DNA of 36,496 nucleotides. Origin: Acidimicrobiales bacterium. Lineage in GTDB: Bacteria; Actinomycetota; Acidimicrobiia; Acidimicrobiales; CADCSY01. The stretch spans positions 1 to 36,496 of the forward strand of contig JAOBWJ010000400.1 of assembly GCA_025463335.1 (NCBI GenBank). Direction: 5' to 3'. Shown piece after piece: positions 22,882 to 30,353 of this stretch. Both the position numbers and the translations under genes were made by a program. The notes below the pieces were generated by a model. It ran no database searches, was not told the DNA's origin, and was given only the letters and a program-made list of their open reading frames with translations. Each line of letters opens with the position of its first letter. Positions within the stretch are counted from its first letter, which is position 1.

Positions 22882-23142
22882 ATGTGCCGGAACATCACCA
22901 CCCTCCGAGGGTTGGAGCCGGCGGCCACCCCCGAGGAGATCGAGGCGGCCGCCCGACAGTACGTGCGCAAGGTGAGCGGCGTGCAGGCGCCCTCGTCCCG
23001 CACGGGAGACGCCTTCGAGCGGGCCGTGCAGAAGGTGTTGGAAGCGACGGCCGAGTTGCTGGCCGAGCTACCGCCCCGCCAGCAACCCCCGCCCACCCTG
23101 CCGCCCCTGCGTCGCCTGGCCCGGAGCTCGTCAGGTTCCTGA
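22882..23142 (+). CDS. DUF2277 family protein
   Basis: An 86-residue soluble protein that begins MCRNITTLRGLEPAATPEEIEAAARQYVRKVSG. The N-terminal MCRNI and the conserved AAxQ/YVRKxSG segment define DUF2277, a small bacterial family of unknown function. The start is the ATG at 22882; the track adds 21 non-coding residues. The C-terminal 25 residues are Pro-rich and low complexity, and probably not conserved. It is divergent from the DinB gene and converges with the FG-GAP-like lipoprotein gene, with 7 bases between stops. The conserved Cys2 is intriguing, but its role is unknown. Confidence 0.9.
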   Translation: MCRNITTLRGLEPAATPEEIEAAARQYVRKVSGVQAPSSRTGDAFERAVQKVLEATAELLAELPPRQQPPPTLPPLRRLARSSSGS

Positions 23143-23149
23143 GCGTTCG

Positions 23150-23983
23150 TCAGCAGCGGGGGAGGGCCCAGATGGCTACCCGGCGGTCGATCGTCAGGCC
23201 GACCCACCGGTTCCCGCCGTGGTCGAACACAGCCAGGTCCTCGACTCGCTCGGCGGCCCCGAGGGCGCGGAGCGCCACCCCCGGCCGCGAGGCGAACCTC
23301 ACTGCGGCCGGCGTGCCTGGCTCGTAGAGCAACGTCTCCGGAGCCTGGCCTGGAGACAGGGCGGCAACGCCCCGTACCAGGCCTCGGAGCCGCCGGGCTC
23401 GGGGCTGCCCCCGGGCGTCGGCGCCTGGCCGATGGTCGAGGACGGCAGCACCTGAGTACACGTCGGTCGTCGAGCGGTCGGTGCCTCGATGCAGGACGAC
23501 GAAGTCGGCGCCCGGCCGGCCGTCGAGGTTTCGGAGCCAGACGAACGTGCGGTCGTCGTCGACCCGCACGCCGGCTCGGCGGGGGTCGTGGGTGCCGAGC
23601 CGGGTTCGTCCGTTGACGACCCGGACCTGGTGGTCGGCACCGGCGTCAACGGACAGCACCACGTCGTCCCGCCGGTCGCCGTCGAGGTCGCCCCACGTGA
23701 GGAGGGAGACGTCATGGCCCGCGGCGGTGAAGGTGACGGTGCCGTCGGCCCGAGTCACCGTGATCCCGGCGGGCCGAGTGCCGACGTCGTCCGGTCGGCC
23801 GTCGCCGTCGGTGTCCATGGTCGTGCGGGGCCCGGTCCGGAGGAGGTTGGTGACTCGCAGGGGAGCGGAGGTGATGCGGTCGGGGGCTGGCATGCATCTC
23901 GCCGCCGTGCCGTCACTCCCACCGGAGCAGCTGGCGAGGGCGAGGACGAGCGCGGCCCCTCCGGCACTCCGCCGCACGGTCAC
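23150..23983 (-). CDS. FG-GAP/VCBS-like secreted lipoprotein
   Basis: A 277-residue exported protein from GTG 23983, which overlaps the stop of the upstream fusion gene (GTGA). The signal RRSAGGAALVLALASC ends in a lipobox with Cys19. The mature part contains repeats of the FG-GAP/VCBS propeller type with Asp-rich, calcium-loop-like motifs: DTDGDGRPDDVG, GDLDGDRRDDVVLSVD and LDGRPGADFVVLHRG. These beta-propeller repeats often bind calcium and mediate surface contacts. There are probably three or four blades, fewer than the seven of integrin propellers. It is the third gene of a Zur-headed operon. A metal-related surface role would fit the context but is inference. Confidence 0.72.
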   Translation of the reverse strand: MTVRRSAGGAALVLALASCSGGSDGTAARCMPAPDRITSAPLRVTNLLRTGPRTTMDTDGDGRPDDVGTRPAGITVTRADGTVTFTAAGHDVSLLTWGDLDGDRRDDVVLSVDAGADHQVRVVNGRTRLGTHDPRRAGVRVDDDRTFVWLRNLDGRPGADFVVLHRGTDRSTTDVYSGAAVLDHRPGADARGQPRARRLRGLVRGVAALSPGQAPETLLYEPGTPAAVRFASRPGVALRALGAAERVEDLAVFDHGGNRWVGLTIDRRVAIWALPRC

Positions 23984-25182
23984 TCGACCGCGTGGGCCAG
24001 TGCGAGGTAGCGGTCGGGGCCATCGTCGATGCGGTCGACGGCCCACCCGGTCGCGGCCAGGGCAGCGGGCAGGTTTGCCGGGTCGAGCAGGTCGTCGGGC
24101 GCCAGGCCGTGGCCGTGCCGGGCGGCAAGGGTGCTTCGACCAATGGGGTGGAAGATGGCCAGCCGCCCGTTCGGCCGGGTGACCCGGCGCAGCTCGGTCA
24201 GGCCGGCGATGGGGTCGTCCAGGTGGGTGACGAAGCCGGCCGCGAAGACCCCATCGGCGGCGCCGTCGGCGACGGGCAGGCGGGCGCCGTCGGCGAGCAC
24301 GAGGGCGTCGGTGCGGGCACGGGCCACGTCGAGCATCTCGGGCGTGGCGTCGATGCCGACGGCGCCGGGGCCGAGGAGAGGGAGGGCACGGCCGGTGCCG
24401 CAGCCGACGTCGAGCACCCGCCCGGTGACGGCCAGCTCGGCGATGGCCAGGCGATAGGCGGCCTCGTCGTCGGGGAAGCGGGCGTCCCACTCAGCGGCCC
24501 GGGGACCGAAGAACGACCGGGTGCGTCGGACCGGGTCGGCGACGAGGGCGGCGAAGCGGTCGAGCAGGGCGGTGCGAGTGGGGGCCAACTCGGCCAGGCA
24601 GGCGTCGGTGACGTCGAGGATGGCGGGGTCGCCGCCGAACCGGTCGACGAACCGCTCGGTGGCGAGCCGGTCGACCTCGACGTGGAACTGCAAGCCCCAC
24701 GCCATCGGACCGACCCGGAACGCCTGGTTTGGATACCGGTCGCTGGAGGCCAGCAGCTCCGCGCCCGGGGGAAGCTCGACGGTGTCGCCGTGCCAGTGGA
24801 GGACGGGGAACGAGTCCGGGAGGCCGCCGAACAGTCGGTCCTCGCCGACCAATCGGACGGGCGCCCACCCGATCTCCTCGCCCGCCTGGCCCGGGACGGC
24901 CCGACCGCCGCCGGCCACGGCCAGGAGCTGGGCGCCGAGGCACACGGCGAGGGTCGGCAGCTCCCGCCGCAGCGCCTCGGCCAGCAGGGCGAGCTCGGCC
25001 GCCCGGGTCGGGAAGCCCTCGTCCGAATAGGCCGCCATCGACCCGCCCATGACGACGAGGGCGTCCACGCCGTGCAGTCCCTCGGGCAGCCCGACCTCCA
25101 CGTCGATGCCCCGGCGGCGGAGTGCGGTGGCGATCTCGTAGGGCTCTTCGATGTCGACGTGCTGGAGCACCAGCGCCTTCAT
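23980..25182 (-). CDS. Class I glutamine amidotransferase fused to SAM methyltransferase
   Basis: A 400-residue two-domain cytoplasmic protein. Residues 1-195 are a GATase1 domain: nucleophile Cys81 in AVCLGAQLLA and the His167/Glu169 pair in GLQFHVEVD, so the triad is complete. A linker (about 196-240) precedes a class I methyltransferase (about 240-345) with VLDVGCGTGRALPL, GIDATPEML and a weakly conserved post-motif region. I chose the ATG at 25182, which overlaps the fur/zur stop (ATGA); the track ATG at 25191 sits directly on the GAGGA site. GATases usually hydrolyse glutamine for a partner synthase; here the partner may be on the same chain. I know of no characterised protein with this architecture, so the substrate is open. 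Confidence 0.82.
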   Translation of the reverse strand: MKALVLQHVDIEEPYEIATALRRRGIDVEVGLPEGLHGVDALVVMGGSMAAYSDEGFPTRAAELALLAEALRRELPTLAVCLGAQLLAVAGGGRAVPGQAGEEIGWAPVRLVGEDRLFGGLPDSFPVLHWHGDTVELPPGAELLASSDRYPNQAFRVGPMAWGLQFHVEVDRLATERFVDRFGGDPAILDVTDACLAELAPTRTALLDRFAALVADPVRRTRSFFGPRAAEWDARFPDDEAAYRLAIAELAVTGRVLDVGCGTGRALPLLGPGAVGIDATPEMLDVARARTDALVLADGARLPVADGAADGVFAAGFVTHLDDPIAGLTELRRVTRPNGRLAIFHPIGRSTLAARHGHGLAPDDLLDPANLPAALAATGWAVDRIDDGPDRYLALAHAVE

Positions 25183-25637
25183 TCGGCGCATTCCTCACAC
25201 AACCCGGACAGGGCGAAGTGGCGGGGCTCGATGCGGAACCGGTGCCGGTGACGGATCTCCTCACCGATGGCGTCGAGCGTCGACTGGGGCAGCTCGGTGA
25301 CGGCCCCGCACGACTCGCACACCAGGTGCAGGTGCTGTTCGGCCGCCAGGTGGTACACGGCCGGCCCGTGCCCGATGTGGAGGTGCTCGACGAAGCCGAG
25401 CTCCTCGAGCGCTTCCATCGACCGGTAGACCGTCGAGAGGGCCACGTCGGGCAGGACGGCCTGCACTCGCTCGGTCACCTCCTCGGCGGTGAGGTGCTGG
25501 TGGTGGCGGCCGCCGACGAGCACCTCGACGATGGCCCGCCTGGCCGGCGTGGCCCGGCCGCCGGCGGCGCGGATGCCGGCAACCACGTCGTCGACCCGGT
25601 GGGCCGGCGGCTGCGCTGACGACCGGGCGCGCTCCAC
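25179..25637 (-). CDS. zur: Fur-family metal regulator, probably Zur
   Basis: A Fur-family repressor of about 152 residues from the GTG at 25637. The track ORF starts further upstream, inside the intergenic region. The winged helix covers LTAEEVTERVQAVLPDVALSTVYRSMEALEELGFV, and the dimerisation domain has two CxxC pairs, VCESCG and LCEECAE, for the structural zinc, plus sensory His residues in GHGPAVYHL and QHLHLVC. It is transcribed away from znuABC, which makes Zur the best call over Fur or PerR. It is followed, with an ATGA overlap, by the GATase-methyltransferase gene, so the operon includes two more genes. Zinc-bound Zur is expected to repress znuA. Specificity is inferred from context. 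Confidence 0.87.
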   Translation of the reverse strand: MERARSSAQPPAHRVDDVVAGIRAAGGRATPARRAIVEVLVGGRHHQHLTAEEVTERVQAVLPDVALSTVYRSMEALEELGFVEHLHIGHGPAVYHLAAEQHLHLVCESCGAVTELPQSTLDAIGEEIRHRHRFRIEPRHFALSGLCEECAE

Positions 25638-25696
25638 GGCCCCGACGCTACGCCCGCATGTCACTGTTGCAAACCACTCGCAGTAGCTTTCCACTC
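25638..25696. promoter_or_regulatory. Divergent zur-znuA regulatory region
   Basis: Fifty-nine bases between the preferred starts. It contains TTGCAA and an imperfect inverted repeat CTGTTGC/GCAGTAG (5 of 7 matches, 9-base spacer) that could be a Zur box. It does not match the TGAAAAT-type Zur consensus of Streptomyces or mycobacteria, so this is weak. No clear -10 element is seen. Confidence 0.3.
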
Positions 25697-26755
25697 GTGC
25701 GAAGCGCACTGCTCCTCCTCGTCATCGCCGTGCTGGTGGCAGCCTGCGGTGACGACCGGGCGACCTCCGCCGACGCCGGCGTGATCCGGCGTGTGGCGGC
25801 GTTCCGGTGCCCCGCCACGGCCGGCGCCGGTGGCGACGCCGTCGACCTGCGAGGCCGGAAGCTCCGGGTCGTCACCACGGTGGCTCCAATCACCTCGATC
25901 GTGGCCAACGTGGCAGGCGCCCACGCCGAGGTGCGCGGCCTGGTCCCGGAGGGCCAGGACTCCCACACGTTCGAGCCCAAGCCCAGCGCCGCCCGCGTGC
26001 TGAGCGACGCCGACCTGGTGCTCGTCAACGGCCTCGGGCTCGAGGACCCGACGCGCGACCTTGCTCGCCGGAGCCGCGCCCGCCTGGTCGAGCTCGGGAC
26101 CGCTGCCCTCCGGCCCGACCAGTACCTCTACGACTTCTCCTTCCCGAAGTCCGGCGGCAAACCCAACCCGCATCTGTGGACGAACCCGCCGATGGCTGGG
26201 TGCTACGCCGCCATCGCCGCTCGGGCACTGGCCGCCGCCGACCCGGCCAACGCCGCCGTCTACCGGACCAACGCCGAGGCGTTCGGCTCCAAGGTGGACG
26301 CCCTCGACAGGGCCATGCAGGCGGCATCGGCCGGCATGCCGGCTCGGAACCGGGCGCTGCTCACCTACCACGACGCCTACGCCTACCTGGCCGCCCACCA
26401 GGGCTGGCGGGTGATCGGCGCCGTCCAGGTGTCGAGCTTCGAGGATCCGTCGCCCAAGGAGATCGCCCGTCTCATCGACCAGGTCCGGCGCGAGCGGGTG
26501 CCGGCCATCTTCGGCTCCGAGGTGTTCCCTTCGACCGTGCTGGCCCAGATCGGCAAGGAGGCCGGCGTGCGCTACGTCGACGAGCTCCGCGACGACGACC
26601 TGCCGGGCGAGCCCGGCGACGACGGGCACTCCTACCTCGGGCTGATGCGCTTCGACCTCGTCACCATGGTCCGCAACCTCGGCGGCGACTCCTCGGGGCT
26701 GGAGCGGGTCGATGTCAACGACGTGGCCCCCGACCGGGCGAGCTACCCGCAATGA
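25697..26755 (+). CDS. znuA: Zinc ABC transporter substrate-binding lipoprotein
   Basis: High-affinity zinc-binding protein anchored outside the membrane (cluster A-I, ZnuA/TroA family). From the GTG at 25697 the signal RSALLLLVIAVLVAAC ends in a lipobox Cys. The ATG at 25658 would add 13 residues but leave almost no space for a divergent promoter. Metal ligands are visible: His in EGQDSHTFEP, His in NPHLW, His in YHDAYAYL (His at this site is typical of zinc-type, Glu of manganese-type binders), and an Asp in DDGHSY. The canonical His-rich loop of ZnuA is absent. It overlaps znuC (ATGA), so the three genes form one operon. No strong ribosome-binding site precedes either start, so leaderless initiation is possible. 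Confidence 0.9.
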   Translation: MRSALLLLVIAVLVAACGDDRATSADAGVIRRVAAFRCPATAGAGGDAVDLRGRKLRVVTTVAPITSIVANVAGAHAEVRGLVPEGQDSHTFEPKPSAARVLSDADLVLVNGLGLEDPTRDLARRSRARLVELGTAALRPDQYLYDFSFPKSGGKPNPHLWTNPPMAGCYAAIAARALAAADPANAAVYRTNAEAFGSKVDALDRAMQAASAGMPARNRALLTYHDAYAYLAAHQGWRVIGAVQVSSFEDPSPKEIARLIDQVRRERVPAIFGSEVFPSTVLAQIGKEAGVRYVDELRDDDLPGEPGDDGHSYLGLMRFDLVTMVRNLGGDSSGLERVDVNDVAPDRASYPQ

Positions 26756-27525
26756 GCCTGGTGCGACTCGACGGGGTGTCGTTCGCCTACGGCTCAGCAC
26801 CCGTACTGCGCGACGTCGACCTGGCCGTGGTCACTGGCGACTTCACCGGGATCGTGGGTCCATCGGGCTCGGGCAAGACCACGCTGCTGCGCCTGGTGCT
26901 CGGCGCCATCGAGCCGTCGGCCGGGACGCTCACCCGGCGGCCCGGCCTTCGCGTCGGCTACGTGCCCCAGGTCGAGACGGTGAACTGGTCGTTCCCCGTC
27001 ACCGTTGCCGAGGTGGTGTTGATGGCGCGCCGCCAGCGTCGGCTGGCCCCGTGGGCCGATGCCGCCGAGCGGGGGGCGGCCATCGCAGTACTCGACCGGC
27101 TCGGCATCGCGGAGTTGGCCGACCGCCACATCCGGGCGCTCTCCGGCGGTCAGCAGCAGCGGGTGTTCCTGGCCCGGGCCCTGCTCGGGGATCCGGAGCT
27201 GCTCGTGCTCGACGAGCCGACCTCGGGCGTCGACGTACGGACCCGGCACGAGATCCTCCACCTGTTGGGCGAGCTCCACCACGGGGGGCTGGCCGTCGTG
27301 CTGTCGACCCACGACCTCAACGGAATCGCCGCCCACTGCCCGACGGTCGTGTGCCTCAACGGTGTGGTCACCGGCATGGGCACGCCGCGCGAAGTGCTGA
27401 CGCCCGACGTGCTCGAAGCGACGTACGGAGCACCGATGGATGTGCTCGAGCACGCCGGCATGCCTGTCGTCGTCGACCGGCCCAGCGCCCACGTGCACCA
27501 GCAACCGACCGCGCGCCAGCGATGA
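26752..27525 (+). CDS. znuC: Zinc ABC transporter ATP-binding protein
   Basis: The 257-residue ATPase of the importer. Walker A GPSGSGKTT, Q-loop VPQVETVNWSF, signature LSGGQQQR, Walker B LLVLDEPTSGVD and H-loop STHDLN are all intact. The sequence pattern around VNWSFPVTVAEVVLMAR matches the metal (ZnuC/MntB/TroB) branch of ABC ATPases. The C-terminal extension (about 30 residues ending HVHQQPTARQR) contains several His residues that might sense or bind metal (inference). Starts ATG 26752 within the znuA stop (ATGA) and ends overlapping znuB (ATGA). Co-translated. Confidence 0.95.
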   Translation: MSLVRLDGVSFAYGSAPVLRDVDLAVVTGDFTGIVGPSGSGKTTLLRLVLGAIEPSAGTLTRRPGLRVGYVPQVETVNWSFPVTVAEVVLMARRQRRLAPWADAAERGAAIAVLDRLGIAELADRHIRALSGGQQQRVFLARALLGDPELLVLDEPTSGVDVRTRHEILHLLGELHHGGLAVVLSTHDLNGIAAHCPTVVCLNGVVTGMGTPREVLTPDVLEATYGAPMDVLEHAGMPVVVDRPSAHVHQQPTARQR

Positions 27526-28379
27526 CCGTGCTGCTCGACCCGCTCCGGTACGACTTCCTGCGCCACGCCCTCGTGGTGTGCACCGTGGCCGGCGGGCTCT
27601 GCGGGCTCCTCGGCGTGTACGTGACCCTCAAGGGCATGAGCTACCTGGGTCACGGGCTGAGCCACGCCATCTTCGCCGGCGCCGCGATCTGCGCGGCCGT
27701 GTCGGTGAACCCGGTGGCCGGCGCCGGGTTGTGGGGGCTGGGCTCGGGACTGGCCATCAGCCGGGTCACCCGACGGCGGGTCATCGGCGCCGACGCCGCC
27801 ATCGGCGTGGTGACCACGGCCAGCTTCGCCCTCGGCGTGGCCCTCCTCGGGCTCTACAGCCGCGTCCGACAGAGCATCGAGGCGACGGTGTTCGGCAGCG
27901 TGCTCGGTGTGTCGACCGCGGACATGGCGCTTGTCGTCGGCGTGGCGGTGGTGACCGTGGTGGTGGTCGTCGTCCTCTACCGCCCGCTCCTGTTCACCGC
28001 CTTCGACCCCGAGGTGGCGGAGGTGTCGGGCGTGCGCACCGACCGCATGGAAGCGGTGCTCCTACTGCTCCTGTGCGGAGCCATCCTCACCGGCATGAAG
28101 GTGCTCGGCGTGACCCTCATCGCCGCCGCCATCGTGATCCCGCCAGTGACGGCCCGGCTCCTCACCGACTCGTTCAGCCGGATGCTCGTGCTCTCCTCGG
28201 CCCTGGGGGCGGTCGGCGGTCTGGTCGGCACCTACCTCAGCTACCACCTCGACGTCTCATCGGGGGCGACGATCGTGCTGGTCGACTTCGCCGCCTTCAC
28301 CGTGGCGTTCGCCAGCACCGCGAAGCGACGGTCGGCCATGCCCGCTGTGGCCCGACAGCTCGGACGGGATACCCTCTAG
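27522..28379 (+). CDS. znuB: Zinc ABC transporter permease
   Basis: The 285-residue ABC-3-family membrane permease. About eight hydrophobic segments are seen, and the family hallmarks MSYLGHGLSHAIFAGAA (near residues 39-55) and GVTLIAAAIVIPPVTARLL (coupling helix region) are present. Starts ATG 27522 in the znuC stop (ATGA). The stop TAG lies inside a palindromic CsoR-type operator, and the csoR gene follows 23 bases later. Specificity for zinc is inferred from the Zur neighbour and the His-type ligands of ZnuA. Manganese is the alternative. Confidence 0.94.
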   Translation: MTVLLDPLRYDFLRHALVVCTVAGGLCGLLGVYVTLKGMSYLGHGLSHAIFAGAAICAAVSVNPVAGAGLWGLGSGLAISRVTRRRVIGADAAIGVVTTASFALGVALLGLYSRVRQSIEATVFGSVLGVSTADMALVVGVAVVTVVVVVVLYRPLLFTAFDPEVAEVSGVRTDRMEAVLLLLLCGAILTGMKVLGVTLIAAAIVIPPVTARLLTDSFSRMLVLSSALGAVGGLVGTYLSYHLDVSSGATIVLVDFAAFTVAFASTAKRRSAMPAVARQLGRDTL

Positions 28380-28384
28380 GGGTA
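28370..28384 (+). promoter_or_regulatory. CsoR-type operator (TACCCTCTAGGGGTA)
   Basis: TACCC, a 5-base TCTAG and GGGTA make an almost perfect G/C-tract palindrome of the type bound by CsoR/RcnR/FrmR tetramers. It covers the last codon and stop of znuB and lies 19 bases before the csoR ATG, between the gene and GGGAGGGA, its ribosome-binding site. Autoregulation of csoR is therefore expected. No other copy was found by eye in the rest of the window. Confidence 0.65.
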
Positions 28385-28402
28385 CGACGTTCGGGAGGGA
28401 AG

Positions 28403-28684
28403 ATGGTCGGCTACAGCGGCAACAAGGAGCAGGTCCAGAAGCGCCTGCGGCGCATCGAGGGCCAAGTGCGTGGCCTGCAGCGCATGGTCGAGGATGACAA
28501 GTACTGCATCGACGTGCTGACGCAGATCTCGGCGGTCACCAGTGCACTCCAGGCTGTGGCCCTCGAGCTCCTCGACGACCACCTCGGGCATTGCGTGGCC
28601 GGCGCGCTCGCCGGTGGGGGCGAGCAGGCCGAGGACAAGCTCGCCGAGGCCTCGGCCGCCATCGCCCGGCTCGTGCGCTCGTAA
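28403..28684 (+). CDS. csoR: CsoR-type copper-sensing repressor (DUF156)
   Basis: A 93-residue helical repressor of the CsoR/RcnR/FrmR family. The Cu(I) ligands of the CsoR group are in place: Cys35 (KYCIDVLTQ), His60 and Cys64 (DDHLGHCV). RLRRIEGQVRGLQRMVEDD is the family N-terminal helix with the DNA-contacting basic residues. The ATG at 28403 has GGGAGGGA upstream. Copper efflux genes (CopA, CopZ) are absent from this window, so the sensor is isolated except for the zinc transporter upstream. FrmR- or RcnR-like specificity is excluded by the Cys-His-Cys set, though metal selectivity should be tested. Its palindromic operator lies just upstream. Confidence 0.93.
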   Translation: MVGYSGNKEQVQKRLRRIEGQVRGLQRMVEDDKYCIDVLTQISAVTSALQAVALELLDDHLGHCVAGALAGGGEQAEDKLAEASAAIARLVRS

Positions 28685-28724
28685 TCCCTTGCCGGTCAAC
28701 GTTGCCGTATGGCAGCCTTGCTCG

Positions 28725-29429
28725 ATGTGTGAGACAGATATCTCATATAGTGAGACTCCGATCTGGGATCCGGAGACCTATGACGCCCCCCGGCGTCGAC
28801 TGGTCCCCGACTTCGACTGCTTCTACGGAACCGCGGCCGAGCTGGTCGCCGACCTCGGTGTCCGCCGGCCGAGGGTCCTCGATCTCGGCGCCGGTACCGG
28901 CATCCTCTCGGGCGCGGTGCGCGCCGCCGTCCCGGCCGCTGAGCTGACGCTGCTCGACGGGGCTGCCCCCATGCTGGCGGTGGCCCGCCACCGCCTGGGC
29001 GAGGTGGCGACCGTGACGGCCGACCTCACGGACCCATTGCCCACCGGCCCCTTCGACGCTGTGGTCAGCGCCCTTGCCATCCACCACCTGAGCGACGAGG
29101 CCAAGCGCGACCTGTTCACCCGCGTCGTAGGCATCCTCCGACCCGGTGGGGTGTTCGTCAATGCCGAACAGGTCGCCGGGGCCACGCCGTGGCACCGGGC
29201 TCAGTATGAGGCGGCCCACGAGCGTGATGCCCGGGCTCTCGGCACCGACGACGCCGAGTGGGACGCAGCCCTCGGTCGCATGGCGCACGACCGGTGCGCG
29301 CCGGTCGAGGACCAGCTGGCGTGGCTCGCCGCCGCCGGGTTCGAGCGCACCGACCTGGTGTTCAAGCGCTATGGGTTCGCCGTCTATGCCGGGTTCGCCC
29401 CCGGATCAGCGGACGGTGTTGGCAGCTGA
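28725..29429 (+). CDS. SAM-dependent class I methyltransferase
   Basis: A 234-residue cytoplasmic methyltransferase. The SAM-binding motif VLDLGAGTGILSGAV is followed by acidic motif LTLLDGAAPMLAVAR and VVSALAIHHLSD, then RPGGVFVNAEQ. The C-terminal cap with PVEDQLAWLAAAGF is typical of type-11 methyltransferases. The start ATG 28725 is the only one available in frame before the core, as the track start lies in csoR. The first dozen codons are AT-rich and hold three TGAGA/TCTCA half-sites, so the transcript start and regulation may be unusual. The last 24 bases overlap the convergent hydrolase gene. Substrate unknown. Confidence 0.8.
   Translation: MCETDISYSETPIWDPETYDAPRRRLVPDFDCFYGTAAELVADLGVRRPRVLDLGAGTGILSGAVRAAVPAAELTLLDGAAPMLAVARHRLGEVATVTADLTDPLPTGPFDAVVSALAIHHLSDEAKRDLFTRVVGILRPGGVFVNAEQVAGATPWHRAQYEAAHERDARALGTDDAEWDAALGRMAHDRCAPVEDQLAWLAAAGFERTDLVFKRYGFAVYAGFAPGSADGVGS
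28730..28755. promoter_or_regulatory. Triple TGAGA/TCTCA half-site cluster over the methyltransferase start
   Basis: TGAGA (28730-28734), six bases, TCTCA (28741-28745), TATAG, TGAGA (28751-28755). The last two form a perfect inverted repeat with a 5-base spacer, and AGATATCT inside is an 8-bp palindrome. TATAGT (28746-28751) resembles a -10 box. It looks like an operator for a dimeric repressor and sits across codons 2-11 of the methyltransferase gene. The regulator is not identified. Confidence 0.45.
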
Positions 29430-30245
29430 CACGATGAGATCCGTGGTCGTCGTCGGATACGAGATCATGGCCACGTGCGAGGAGTTGATCTCGACCACGG
29501 TTGACTTGGCCCGCTCGGCCATGAACCGCTCGGCGGCCGCCGGGATGGTGTTGTCCAGCCTGGCCACGAGGAACCAGGACGGGATCGACCTCCAGGCCGG
29601 CGGGCCCGACCGCTCACGCAGGACGTTCACCGCGGCGGGGCGCTGGGTCGCGGCCATGGCCGCGGTGGTCGACCGGGCGACGTCGGCGGCGAAGACCTCC
29701 CGGAAGGGGTTCTGCTTGATGTAGGCGTCGAAGCTCGGCGTGCCGTCGGGGAGGGTCACCGCTCGGAGGTCGAGGTTGTCCGGGGTCAGCATGCTGCCCG
29801 GGAACTTCGTGGACAGCCCGGCCACGGTGTCGCCCTCGTCGGGGGCGAAGGCGGCGATGTAGACGAGCGCCTTGACGTTCGGATTGCCGACGGCGGCGTT
29901 GGTCATCACCATGCCGCCGTACGAATGACCGACCAGCACGATGTTGCCAGGGAGGGTCTTCAGGAAGCCGGCGAGGTAGGCGGAGTCGCCGGCCAGGCTG
30001 CGCAACGGGTTGGGCGGGGCGACCACCGGGTACCCGCGCTCCTGGAGCTGGCCGATCACGCCCGTCCACCCGGAGGCGTCGGCAAACGCGCCGTGGACGA
30101 GGACGATCGTGGGCTTGCTGTTGGGTTGGGTGCTCTGGCTGGCGCCGGCGAGGCTGCCGAGGAGGGGGACCAGCAACGCGGCGACGAGAGCGCCGACCAG
30201 CCACAAGACGATCCTGGGACGTCGGTGCGGACGGTGGACGGACAT
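29406..30245 (-). CDS. Exported alpha/beta hydrolase
   Basis: A 279-residue hydrolase with an N-terminal signal or anchor: basic MSVHRPHRRPR then a hydrophobic stretch to about 33. The fold has oxyanion-hole motif HGAFADASGW, nucleophile elbow GHSYGG with Ser108, an Asp in ARLDNTIP and a catalytic His in SSHVAMISYP. This puts it in the esterase/haloalkane-dehalogenase-like group (relatives of RsbQ/EstC-type hydrolases). The ATG at 30245 follows GAGGGAG. The stop lies inside the last codons of the convergent methyltransferase gene. No operon partner on its strand. Substrate unknown; esterase activity is the safest expectation. Confidence 0.88.
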   Translation of the reverse strand: MSVHRPHRRPRIVLWLVGALVAALLVPLLGSLAGASQSTQPNSKPTIVLVHGAFADASGWTGVIGQLQERGYPVVAPPNPLRSLAGDSAYLAGFLKTLPGNIVLVGHSYGGMVMTNAAVGNPNVKALVYIAAFAPDEGDTVAGLSTKFPGSMLTPDNLDLRAVTLPDGTPSFDAYIKQNPFREVFAADVARSTTAAMAATQRPAAVNVLRERSGPPAWRSIPSWFLVARLDNTIPAAAERFMAERAKSTVVEINSSHVAMISYPTTTTDLIVSAANTVR

Positions 30246-30353
30246 GGGCGCTCCCTCGCTCGAAAGGGGTGGGCGTCAGGAGCATCCGCCTGGATGGGTG
30301 CGCTCGCATCCCCCGGGCGCGTAGTCGGGCCTCCCCGCGGGGCACCGAGATGC

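Noticed and set aside
30246-30353. Palindromes CCCCGCGGGG and CATCC/GGATG in the gap before the hydrolase
   Set aside because: Short GC-rich dyads of this kind are expected by chance at this base composition. No T-tract, no gene.
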